A stretch of DNA of 64,000 nt from Hymenobacter rigui (GTDB lineage Bacteria > Bacteroidota > Bacteroidia > Cytophagales > Hymenobacteraceae), in the NCBI RefSeq assembly GCF_003944715.1, contig NZ_RWIT01000001.1, forward strand, positions 889,837 through 953,836, written 5' to 3'. A program made the position numbers and the translations under genes. Below the pieces are notes generated by a model. That model saw only the letters and a program-made list of their open reading frames with translations. It made no database searches and had not been told where the DNA came from. Below are positions 7,765 through 15,281 of this stretch, in pieces (within the stretch, counting starts at the first letter, position 1; the number at the start of each line of letters is the position of its first letter).

Positions 7765-10152
7765 ATGTCCGCTCCTCAACCGTCGAATACTCCTGCCGCC
7801 GCCGCTCCTGCCCGCCATTGGCCCAACCGTCTTTCCCGGGCGCTGTGGGGCTTTTTTGTGATTGGAGCCGGGCTGTTTCTGCTGTATCCCATTCTGGTGA
7901 GCATGAACTTCCTGTTCCTGTTCGGTAAGTCGCCGAGCCTGGAGGAGCTGGAAAACCCGCGGGTGGAGCAACCTTCGCAGGTGTTCACCGCCGACGGGGT
8001 GCTCATCGGGCGCTACTTCCGCGAAAACCGCTCCCCGGTGCCGCTCAGCAAAATGTCGCCTTGGCTGATTAAGGCGTTGGTTTCCACGGAAGACGTGCGC
8101 TACCAGAACCACTCCGGCATCGACCCTATTGCCATTGCCCGGGCCGTAGCGGGGGCCGCCACCGGCGGCAGCGGGGGCGGGGGCTCCACCATTACGCAGC
8201 AGCTGGCCAAAAACCTCTATAAAACCCGCCGCAAGGAAAATACCGGCCTGCTGGGCCACTTGCCGCTGGTGGGCACGCTCATCAGCAAAACCAAGGAGTG
8301 GCTCACGGCCGTGGAGCTGGAGCGCCGCTATACCAAGGACGAAATCCTGGCCCTGTACTTCAACACCGTAGAGTATGGCTCCCAGGCCTACGGCGTGAAG
8401 GTGGCGGCTAAAACCTTCTATAGCACTTCTCCTGATAGCCTCACCATTGAGCAGGCGGCCATGCTGGTGGGCATGCTCAACAACCCTACGGCGTTTAACC
8501 CCAAGTTTCACCCCCAGGCCGCCAAGCGCCGCCGCGACCTGGTGCTCACGCGCATGGGCCAGGCCGGCGTGCTCACGGCCGCCCAGGTGCAGCAGGAGCA
8601 GGCCACGCCCATTGCCCTGAAGTATCAGGTGGAAAAGCACGTGGATGGCCCCGAAACCTACTTCCGTGGGGCCGTAAGCCAGGCCGTGAACGAGTGGTGT
8701 AAGAAAAACGGCTACGATATGTACCGGGACGGCCTGCGCATCTACACCACCATCGACTCGCGCATGCAGGGCTACGCCGAAGAAGCGGTGCAGAAGAAGA
8801 TGAAGACGCTCCAACGCTCCTTCGACAACTTCTGGCGCAACCGGGACTCCAACCCCTGGGTGGATGAGGACGGCAAGGAAATTCCCGACTTCATCGAAAC
8901 CCAGATGAAGCGCACCGAGCAGTATAAGGAGCTGGCGGAGCGCTACAAAGGCCACCCCGACCTCCTGGACTCGGCCCTGCACCGTAAGCACCCCACCAAA
9001 GTATTCACCTGGAAGGGCGACGGCGACACCACGCTCATGCTGTCCCCCCTCGATTCGCTGGCGTACTACAAGCACTTCCTGCACGCCGGTATGATGACGA
9101 TGGACCCCTTCACCGGGCAGGTGAAGGCCTGGGTGGGCGGCCTCAACTACCGCTTCTTCCAGTACGACCACGTGAAGCAGGGCAAGCGCCAGGCGGGCTC
9201 TACCTTCAAGCCCTTCGTGTACCTTACCGCCCTGGATAACGGCTACTCGCCCTGTGACCGGATCCGGGATGAGCGGGTCACTATCAAGTACGTAGAGAAC
9301 GGCAAGCCCATGGAGTGGCAGCCCGACAACGTAACCCGCGAGTACACCGGCATGAACATGACGCTGCGCTACGCCATGGCCCGCTCCGTCAACTCCGTCA
9401 CGGCCCAGCTCACCGAGAAAGTTGGCTGGGACAACGTGGCCAAATATGCCAACAAAGTAGGTATCCGGAGCAAGCTGCTGCCGGTGCCCAGCATCGGGCT
9501 GGGCTCGGGCGGGGATGTCAGCGTGTTTGAGATGGTGAATGCCTACAGCACCTTCGTCAACCAGGGTTTCCGGACGGAGCCCATGCTGGTCACGCGCATT
9601 GAGGACGTGAACGGCAACGTACTGGCCCAGTTCGACCCCCAGCAGAAGCGCGTAATTCCGGCCGAAACAGCCTGGCTGATGACATACATGCTGCGCGGCG
9701 GTATGGAGGAGCCCGGCGGCACCTCGCAGGCGCTCTGGGACTATGAGCTGTGGAAGAAAAACAACCAAATTGGCGGCAAAACCGGCACCACCAGCAACTA
9801 CTCCGACGGCTGGTACATGGGCATTACCAAGGACCTGGTAACCGGCGTATGGGTGGGCGGCGAAGACCGAAGCATCCACTTCCTGAACTCCCAGCAGGGC
9901 GAAGGCGGCCGGATGGCGCTGCCCATCTTCGGCACCTACATGGAGAAAGTGTACCAGGACCCTGACCTCGATATCCGGATGGGCCCATTCCCGAAACCCA
10001 CCGTCAACATCACCAAAAAGTACGTGTGCACCACCGAGGAGCCGCGTCGCCGCCGCCGCGAGGAGTCCGTGGATACCATTGTGGTCGATAACCTGCTGGA
10101 AAACCTCAACAACGGCTCCGTCCCACTACCCGACAGCCTGGGCGGACAGTAA
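7765..10152 (+). CDS. Penicillin-binding protein 1A, bifunctional transglycosylase/transpeptidase
   Basis: Makes and cross-links peptidoglycan at the outer face of the inner membrane. After a short cytoplasmic tail comes one membrane helix (about residues 28-50). The GT51 glycosyltransferase domain follows, with the catalytic EDVRYQNHSGID at about 109 and GSTITQQLAKN at about 140. The transpeptidase domain has all three penicillin-binding motifs: STFK (Ser479), SVN (Ser542) and KTGT (Lys672). Length 795 is normal for class A PBPs. The start at 7765 follows the -7 box by a normal leader length. The C-terminal tail is Arg-rich (RRRRREESV) then acidic. Confidence 0.95.
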   Translation: MSAPQPSNTPAAAAPARHWPNRLSRALWGFFVIGAGLFLLYPILVSMNFLFLFGKSPSLEELENPRVEQPSQVFTADGVLIGRYFRENRSPVPLSKMSPWLIKALVSTEDVRYQNHSGIDPIAIARAVAGAATGGSGGGGSTITQQLAKNLYKTRRKENTGLLGHLPLVGTLISKTKEWLTAVELERRYTKDEILALYFNTVEYGSQAYGVKVAAKTFYSTSPDSLTIEQAAMLVGMLNNPTAFNPKFHPQAAKRRRDLVLTRMGQAGVLTAAQVQQEQATPIALKYQVEKHVDGPETYFRGAVSQAVNEWCKKNGYDMYRDGLRIYTTIDSRMQGYAEEAVQKKMKTLQRSFDNFWRNRDSNPWVDEDGKEIPDFIETQMKRTEQYKELAERYKGHPDLLDSALHRKHPTKVFTWKGDGDTTLMLSPLDSLAYYKHFLHAGMMTMDPFTGQVKAWVGGLNYRFFQYDHVKQGKRQAGSTFKPFVYLTALDNGYSPCDRIRDERVTIKYVENGKPMEWQPDNVTREYTGMNMTLRYAMARSVNSVTAQLTEKVGWDNVAKYANKVGIRSKLLPVPSIGLGSGGDVSVFEMVNAYSTFVNQGFRTEPMLVTRIEDVNGNVLAQFDPQQKRVIPAETAWLMTYMLRGGMEEPGGTSQALWDYELWKKNNQIGGKTGTTSNYSDGWYMGITKDLVTGVWVGGEDRSIHFLNSQQGEGGRMALPIFGTYMEKVYQDPDLDIRMGPFPKPTVNITKKYVCTTEEPRRRRREESVDTIVVDNLLENLNNGSVPLPDSLGGQ

Positions 10153-10206
10153 TCCTTACAGGCTTAAATGAAAAAAGCCCTGACCCTAGAGTTTGTCAAA
10201 GCTTTA

Positions 10207-11415
10207 TCATGGGCGTTTGGTAAGCCGCCACAGGACTGTAATGCAGGCAATAATCAACGCCGATGCTACCTGAAATGCAGTACGCCATCCAGTAGCCGCA
10301 ACCAGCTGCTTATGTGGCGCTAATGAATTGCTCCAGGCAATGAAGGCATCGGCAATAGGTAGCTGCCCCAGCAGGTAGGATTTGCCGGTACCGCTGTGCC
10401 AAGGCAAGCCAAAGGCCTCAATGCTGTTGCGCAGGCCTACTGCCGTAGTAGTATCACCATAGCGCTGCATGGTGCGGCGGCCCACGATGGAGGCGGCCCC
10501 GCCCACGCCCCAGATAACCGGTCCGGAGTCAATATCCTCGGTGGCAGCCACGCCCCGTGCCGATTCCAGCACGCCCGGTAACCCCAGGCGCGTTGTCAGG
10601 AACAACGCCCGGTAGCGTTGGAAGTGTTGTCGGGCGTAGGGAGAGTCAATTTCCACCAGAAAGTTGAGCAGCTGACTTTGCGACGACCCACGGGCGGGCG
10701 TCAGCACCATGCCACTGCCCGCCTTTACCTCGTGCGGAATAAGCCGGTTGGCATCCAGTCGGGAATCCACAGCCCGGAGCCACTGCTGAATTACACCCTG
10801 GTACCGAGGCGGCTGCAGCCGGTCGTGCCAGGCCAACGCAGCCACGCACATCACCCCATCGGCCGGCCAGGCTGCGCCTGCGTAAGACTCCAGCCACGGT
10901 GAAGGGCTACCCGCCAGTGCGGTGGCAATGCCAGTGCACTGGCGGTTGAAAAGGCGCAGACTGGCCGTATCCCGTTGGGAAGGCGGCAACGCATGTAGGT
11001 AACGCCCCAATGCGTACGCCGACCAGCCCTGATAAAACGCCCCAAAGGGCAGGGGAAGGTCGTGTTCGAAGATAGTCTGCGCCGCCGGGCTTTGGATTTC
11101 CTGCAGAGCCCACTTTACTTCGGTCAGCGCTTCCGTATGCAGCGCTGACGCTGGGGGCAACTGGGGGAGCAGCTCCGTCCAAGTAAGCGCATACAGCGTA
11201 TTCAGGTACACAAATCCCTCAGGGTACAGTTCCTGCATCTGCGCCCCGGCTCCCTGGTGCATGCGCCCCCGCAGAAACTGCAGCTGCGCCACTACATCCT
11301 GGTTTACCGGGCGGTCCCGCACCAGCGCCAGTGGCGGGTTATAGTAAAGCTGATAGTTGAGGTATATTATCAGCAGCAGCAGCCCGGCCAGCGGCAGCCG
11401 AAGAAACGTGCGCAT
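10207..11415 (-). CDS. Membrane-anchored protein of unknown function
   Basis: 402 residues. An N-terminal helix (about 6-22) and a C-terminal helix (about 376-395, followed by RLTKRP) bracket a periplasmic domain that appears mainly alpha-helical, with Trp/Gly-rich turns such as GAFYQGWSAYALGRY and IDSGPVIWGVGGAA. The layout recalls alpha/alpha-barrel enzymes (the linalool dehydratase-isomerase fold is one possibility), but I see no catalytic signature that would justify a name. It begins 9 bases after the SDR epimerase gene, so it probably belongs to the same transcript. Confidence 0.6.
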   Translation of the reverse strand: MRTFLRLPLAGLLLLIIYLNYQLYYNPPLALVRDRPVNQDVVAQLQFLRGRMHQGAGAQMQELYPEGFVYLNTLYALTWTELLPQLPPASALHTEALTEVKWALQEIQSPAAQTIFEHDLPLPFGAFYQGWSAYALGRYLHALPPSQRDTASLRLFNRQCTGIATALAGSPSPWLESYAGAAWPADGVMCVAALAWHDRLQPPRYQGVIQQWLRAVDSRLDANRLIPHEVKAGSGMVLTPARGSSQSQLLNFLVEIDSPYARQHFQRYRALFLTTRLGLPGVLESARGVAATEDIDSGPVIWGVGGAASIVGRRTMQRYGDTTTAVGLRNSIEAFGLPWHSGTGKSYLLGQLPIADAFIAWSNSLAPHKQLVAATGWRTAFQVASALIIACITVLWRLTKRP

Positions 11416-11424
11416 CGGTGTTGG

Positions 11425-12339
11425 CTACTCCTCACTATAGAACGACTCCAGCGCCCCACGCAACTGCGGGAACTCGAAGCGGAAGCCTTGTTGCAATGTT
11501 TTCTCGGCACTTACACGTTGCGAGGCCAGCACAATCTCGCTCATCTCGCCCATTACCAGCTTCAGCCCGAATTCTGGTACTTTAGGCAACACCAGTGGCC
11601 GGTGTAGCACTTCGGCTAGGGTTTCGGTGAACTCCTGATTGGTGACGGGATTCGGGGCCACGGCATTATAGGTGCCCTGCCACTGCGGCTGCTCTAGGGC
11701 CTGCATGAACAACCGGCATAAGTCGTCGAGGTGAATCCACGACATATACTGTTTGCCCGAGCCCAGCGGGGCCCCGGCCATCATTTTCACGGTGCGGGCC
11801 AGCGGTACCAGTGCGCCACCCTCGGGGCTCAGCACAATACCAATGCGGAAAATAGCTGTCCGAATGTGGTCGTGGGTAGCCACGCCCTGCGCGGCGGCCT
11901 CCCATTGCTGACACACTTCAGCCAGAAAGTCATCGGCGGCGGGTGGGGTTTCCTCCGTTACCACCTGGTCGTCCCGGTCGCCATAAATACCAATGGCTGA
12001 GGCCGAAATAAAGGCCTGCACGTGGTGATTTTGCTTAGCCAACTCCCGTGCCACGAGCTGCGTACCCGCCAGCCGGCTCGACAGGATTTCGCGCTTGCGC
12101 TCCTGCGTCCATTTACCATCCGAAACACTGCTGCCCGCCAGGTTGACGATAAAATCGGCGTAGGGCACGGCCGCCTCGTCGATGATACCAGCAGTGGGGT
12201 CCCAGCGGAAGCTGCGGAACCGGCCGCTGCCGGGCGTGCGGCTCAGCAAAGCCACTTCGTATCCGCCATCAATCAGCATTTCCGCCAGGCGGGTACCAAT
12301 CATGCCGGTACCACCGGTAATTAAAACTTTACGGGACAT
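11425..12339 (-). CDS. TIGR01777-family SDR epimerase (SDR39U1-like)
   Basis: 304-residue extended short-chain dehydrogenase. The NAD(P)-binding motif is TGGTGMIGTRLAEML at residues 8-22. SASAIGIYGD contains the Ser and Tyr of the active site, and SWIHLDDLCRLF is typical of the family. The C-terminal DUF1731-like part (VPEFGLKLVMGEMSEIVLAS, QGFRFEFPQL) is present. Start at 12339 gives MSRKVLITGG directly; the frame to 12387 adds a non-conserved leader. Substrate unknown. It follows folE in the same direction. Confidence 0.85.
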   Translation of the reverse strand: MSRKVLITGGTGMIGTRLAEMLIDGGYEVALLSRTPGSGRFRSFRWDPTAGIIDEAAVPYADFIVNLAGSSVSDGKWTQERKREILSSRLAGTQLVARELAKQNHHVQAFISASAIGIYGDRDDQVVTEETPPAADDFLAEVCQQWEAAAQGVATHDHIRTAIFRIGIVLSPEGGALVPLARTVKMMAGAPLGSGKQYMSWIHLDDLCRLFMQALEQPQWQGTYNAVAPNPVTNQEFTETLAEVLHRPLVLPKVPEFGLKLVMGEMSEIVLASQRVSAEKTLQQGFRFEFPQLRGALESFYSEE

Positions 12340-12415
12340 GGATAGGGTACTGTCAACAGTGGTTTCTGCGTAGTTCGGAGTAAGCAAAAACGGGTGAAAT
12401 CAAGCGCAAGCTAAT

Positions 12416-12433
12416 AGCAATTAGCTAATTGCT
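12416..12433. terminator. 18-bp perfect palindrome after folE
   Basis: agcaattagctaattgct is perfectly self-complementary and lies immediately past the folE stop on the minus strand. It may be a weak terminator or an RNA-stabilising end; it lacks a T tract. Confidence 0.35.
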
Positions 12434-12434
12434 G

Positions 12435-13118
12435 CTATTTTCCCAACATCCGCAGAAATTCCTGCCGCAGCGTTTCGTCGCGCCCGAAAGCGCCGCTATA
12501 TTCAGCCGTAATAGTGCTGCTGTTCGTGTCGTTCACGCCCCGACTCATTACGCACAGGTGGTCAGCCTCAATCAGCACGGCAACATCCTCGGTACCCAGC
12601 GTCGTTTTCAGTTCTTCAGCAATTTGCCGGGTAAGGCGTTCCTGTACCTGCGGGCGGCGGGCAAAGTATTGCACTACGCGGTTCAGCTTGCTCAGGCCCA
12701 CCACATGCTCCCCCGGCAGATAGGCCACGTGTGCCTTACCGATGATGGGCACAAAATGGTGCTCACAGCATGAAAAAACGGTGATGTCGCGCTCCACCAG
12801 AATATTCCGGTAGTGGTAACGGTTCTCAAACAGGCGTACATCCGGGCGGTGCTTGGGGTCGAGGCCCTTGAACCATTCCTGCACATACATTTTAGCTACC
12901 CGCCGGGGCGTGCCGCTCAGGCTGTCGTCGGTCAGGTCCAGGCCCAGCAGCAGCATAATCTCGTGAAAGTGCCCGGCAATGGCCGTTATCTTCTCGTCGT
13001 CGCTGAGGTGAAAAGCATCGGGGCGAAGGGGGGTGCGCAGGTCGGCCGGTAATTGGGTATCAACGGCGGAGCGGTGGGCACCGTCTGCGGCAGAGGCCAC
13101 AGGCACGGGGTTATCCAT
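12435..13118 (-). CDS. folE: GTP cyclohydrolase I (FolE)
   Basis: Converts GTP to 7,8-dihydroneopterin triphosphate, the first step of folate and other pterin pathways. The Zn site is FSCCEHHF (Cys, His) plus the later Cys in DHLCVMSRGV. The GKAHVAYLPGEHVVGLSKL stretch and LTRQIAEEL are conserved. Length 227 is usual. The start ATG at 13118 overlaps the end of the QueD-type gene by 8 bases, indicating a shared transcript and coupled translation. FolB (41288) later in the window is the next folate enzyme. Confidence 0.95.
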   Translation of the reverse strand: MDNPVPVASAADGAHRSAVDTQLPADLRTPLRPDAFHLSDDEKITAIAGHFHEIMLLLGLDLTDDSLSGTPRRVAKMYVQEWFKGLDPKHRPDVRLFENRYHYRNILVERDITVFSCCEHHFVPIIGKAHVAYLPGEHVVGLSKLNRVVQYFARRPQVQERLTRQIAEELKTTLGTEDVAVLIEADHLCVMSRGVNDTNSSTITAEYSGAFGRDETLRQEFLRMLGK

Positions 13119-13518
13119 GATATTCTACAAAATTGCGTTCAGTCTCATACAGCGTAACCGACAAGGCTAGGCTGTCCTTTAGATGAGGACGCAAACGGTT
13201 CCAGATGACCACGGCAATATTCTCGGCCGTGGGGTTGAGGTGGCGGAATTCTTCGGTGTCCAGATTCAGATTCCGATGGTCAAAGGTATCCAGAATCTCG
13301 CGTTTGATCAGGTCGCTGAGACGCTTCATATCATACACGTACCCGGTTTCCGGGTCGATACTGCCTGTCAGGCGCACAATCAACTCGTAGTTATGTCCGT
13401 GGTAATGAGGGTTATTGCACTTGCCGAAAGCGGCTTGGTTCTGTTCATCGTCCCAAGCCGGATTGTGCAGGCGATGCGCGGCATTAAAATGCTCTTTTCG
13501 ACAGATTGTAATGGTCAT
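13111..13518 (-). CDS. queD: 6-pyruvoyl-tetrahydropterin / 6-carboxytetrahydropterin synthase family protein
   Basis: Acts on the FolE product dihydroneopterin triphosphate. Zn-binding His residues are visible in HFNAAHRL and HYHGHNYEL. The catalytic Cys precedes them in GKCNNPHYHG, and the Asp-His pair is in TFDHRNLN. Length 135 fits. ATG 13518 (MTITICRK) is preferred over a TTG at 13527. Coupling with folE fits either queuosine precursor synthesis (QueD) or a tetrahydrobiopterin-type route; no queC or queE is next to it, so the queD symbol is tentative. Confidence 0.85.
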   Translation of the reverse strand: MTITICRKEHFNAAHRLHNPAWDDEQNQAAFGKCNNPHYHGHNYELIVRLTGSIDPETGYVYDMKRLSDLIKREILDTFDHRNLNLDTEEFRHLNPTAENIAVVIWNRLRPHLKDSLALSVTLYETERNFVEYHG

Positions 13519-13792
13519 AGTCGCCAATGAACAGGGTGGAGTTGCGTTTGTTTGTGATGCTCACAAAGATGGGCAACGCATCAAGGGAATTCATATCGGT
13601 ATATCGGAATTGTTTTATGGTACCTAAGTAATGAGGAATAGTAATTTTCAAGCAAAACACAGCTTTCTTCAAAAAAATCAATCGGGGGCCTAGCATGATG
13701 CTGGGAGTCTGGTTAAATTTGATCAGTCGGATACAGTAAGCCGGCATTTACTTCCTGCACATAACTTCTTTCTCACTCTATTTCATTCCCCT

Positions 13793-14503
13793 ATGAAACG
13801 AGGCCTACTCTTCTCCATGCTGCTGCTACTGGCAACAACGGTGACCAGCTTCGCGCAAAAGTCGCCCGTTGACGAAACGGATATGGCCATCAAAGGCATT
13901 CCGCGTAAGGGGCAACGTGTTTCCATGCAGTTGGACAGCAAGCGCGTGGAAGATTCCTGGAAAAAACAGCTGGACGAGCAGTTTGGCAGCAAAGTGAAAG
14001 CCGACAAAGGTGTATACACGATGGATGGTGTTGTTATCGAAGCCATTTCGAAAACTCCTATCCGCGTAATCAGCAAGGTGGATGCCGTGCCCACGGGTAC
14101 TACCGTATGGTGGTCGATTGACCTTGGTAACGCTTACCTGAGCAAAGATGCGACTCCCGTACAGTGGAAGTCGGCAGAAGGCTACCTGAAGGATTTTGCC
14201 CGCAAGTTGTACCGTGAAGACCTGGCCCTGCAGGTTGCTACGGCCGAGAAGGCTCTGGTACAGTCGCAGGACAACCACATGGCCGTAATTGCCAAGGCTG
14301 ACGCCATCAAGAAGGACATCGAGAAGAACAAGCAGCGTAAGATTGAAATCCAGCAGCAGCTGGCTCAGAACGCCGCTGAGCTGCAGCAGTACAACAACCA
14401 GGTGGATCTGAACCTGAAAGAGCAGGAAGCCGCCCGCGCCGACATTGTGAACATGCGCGTAGCGCTGGAAGCCGTGAAGGAGCGCATGAACAAGATTGAG
14501 TAG
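13793..14503 (+). CDS. Secreted protein with C-terminal coiled coil
   Basis: 236 residues. Residues 1-22 (MKRGLLFSMLLLLATTVTSFAQ) are a Sec signal peptide with cleavage after AQ expected. Residues 23-140 form a mixed alpha/beta domain (conserved-looking GTTVWWSIDLGNAYL). From about 145 to the end the sequence is strongly heptad-like (AEKALVQSQDNH, DAIKKDIEKNKQRKIEIQQQ). Probably periplasmic or outer-membrane associated. Function unknown; related proteins occur widely in Bacteroidota. A strong terminator follows. Confidence 0.75.
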   Translation: MKRGLLFSMLLLLATTVTSFAQKSPVDETDMAIKGIPRKGQRVSMQLDSKRVEDSWKKQLDEQFGSKVKADKGVYTMDGVVIEAISKTPIRVISKVDAVPTGTTVWWSIDLGNAYLSKDATPVQWKSAEGYLKDFARKLYREDLALQVATAEKALVQSQDNHMAVIAKADAIKKDIEKNKQRKIEIQQQLAQNAAELQQYNNQVDLNLKEQEAARADIVNMRVALEAVKERMNKIE

Positions 14504-14524
14504 TCAGTAAACAGCTACCCACCA

Positions 14525-14559
14525 AAAGGCCCCGCTGAAATTTTCAGCGGGGCCTTTTT
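14525..14559. terminator. Bidirectional rho-independent terminator
   Basis: A 16-bp perfect stem (aaaggccccgctgaaa and its complement) around a single T, with T/A tracts on both sides. It separates convergent genes (13793 plus, 14576 minus) and should stop both. Confidence 0.9.
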
Positions 14560-14575
14560 GCGTTTTGTCAGGTGG

Positions 14576-15178
14576 CTATTGCATCCGGCTGCGGACGTAT
14601 TTCTCGGCTTCTTTCTCATTTTTCCAACCCACAATGCGGGTTTCGGCCGGGCGGTAGCGGTGCTGGAACCACAGGCTCAGAGAGGGCCGCACTCCGGGGT
14701 AGTGCTGGTTGAGCGTGGCCCAGTCGGTAGCATCCGGGAGGGTGCGCTGTGCGGGGCGGGCGGGCACGGCCAGCAGCACCGTTTGCAGGGCTCCTTTTAC
14801 ATCCAGCGTGAGCAGGGCAATGGGCGTCACTTCCAGTATGGTACCCTCTGGCTGGGTTTCGGCCAGCACCAGCGCGGTAAGCGGAGCCTCAGCCGAGCCA
14901 ATTCCGGTAGCTACCCGGGTACCGGGTACAAAACCCATATTGCCGGGCACCGGCAGAAACTCAATCACTTCCTCAGTGCCGGCTTCGTGATGACGCTCAA
15001 AGGCGTGGGTAGCAGGGTTGTACTGCTGCTCATGATTGGTGCCGGCGGGCATTTCTACTACCACCTGCAGCAGCTTCCGTTCGGCCGAAAAAGTAGGCAG
15101 CTCGGCATAGTTGGTGTGGCAGCTGCTTAGTAGGTGGGTGAGTAGCAGGCCAGGGAGTAGCAGGGCAGATGCACGCAT
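14576..15178 (-). CDS. Inorganic pyrophosphatase-like lipoprotein, catalytic residues missing
   Basis: About 200 residues. Residues 1-20 (MRASALLLPGLLLTHLLSSC) are a lipoprotein signal with Cys20. The rest follows the family I pyrophosphatase fold: VVVEMPAG, the strand around PGNMGFVPGT, ALVLAETQPEGT, LLAVP and the C-terminal VGWKNEKEAEKYV all align with E. coli Ppa. The metal-binding DGDPxD segment reads AEAPLT, the Asp102/Lys104 region reads LQTV, and the substrate Lys29/Glu31 are also replaced. Only the Asp97 equivalent appears kept. A binding or structural role, not phosphate hydrolysis, is the likely use. Start at 15178 is set by the signal peptide. Confidence 0.75.
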   Translation of the reverse strand: MRASALLLPGLLLTHLLSSCHTNYAELPTFSAERKLLQVVVEMPAGTNHEQQYNPATHAFERHHEAGTEEVIEFLPVPGNMGFVPGTRVATGIGSAEAPLTALVLAETQPEGTILEVTPIALLTLDVKGALQTVLLAVPARPAQRTLPDATDWATLNQHYPGVRPSLSLWFQHRYRPAETRIVGWKNEKEAEKYVRSRMQ

Positions 15179-15219
15179 GAAGTTGACAGAGTAAGCCGGT
15201 GGACTGGTCATGAAGATAA

Positions 15220-15256
15220 TAAGCCCGGACAGCATGTACTATGCCATCCGGGCTTA
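15220..15256 (-). terminator. Hairpin after the M1 peptidase gene
   Basis: Arms taagcccgga and tccgggctta (10 bp, perfect) with a 17-base loop, downstream of the minus-strand stop at 15282. A short T-rich stretch follows on the minus strand. A terminator is likely. Confidence 0.55.
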
Positions 15257-15281
15257 CCGGTACAGCGCACTGCTGCGGCAG

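Noticed and set aside
7588..9879. Long open frame of 763 codons on the minus strand opposite PBP1A
   Set aside because: It is the antisense shadow of a high-GC gene with strong third-position bias; PBP1A motifs on the plus strand are unambiguous.
12435..13518. Complete queuosine operon
   Set aside because: Only the QueD-type and FolE proteins are present; queC and queE are absent, so the pathway assignment is left open.
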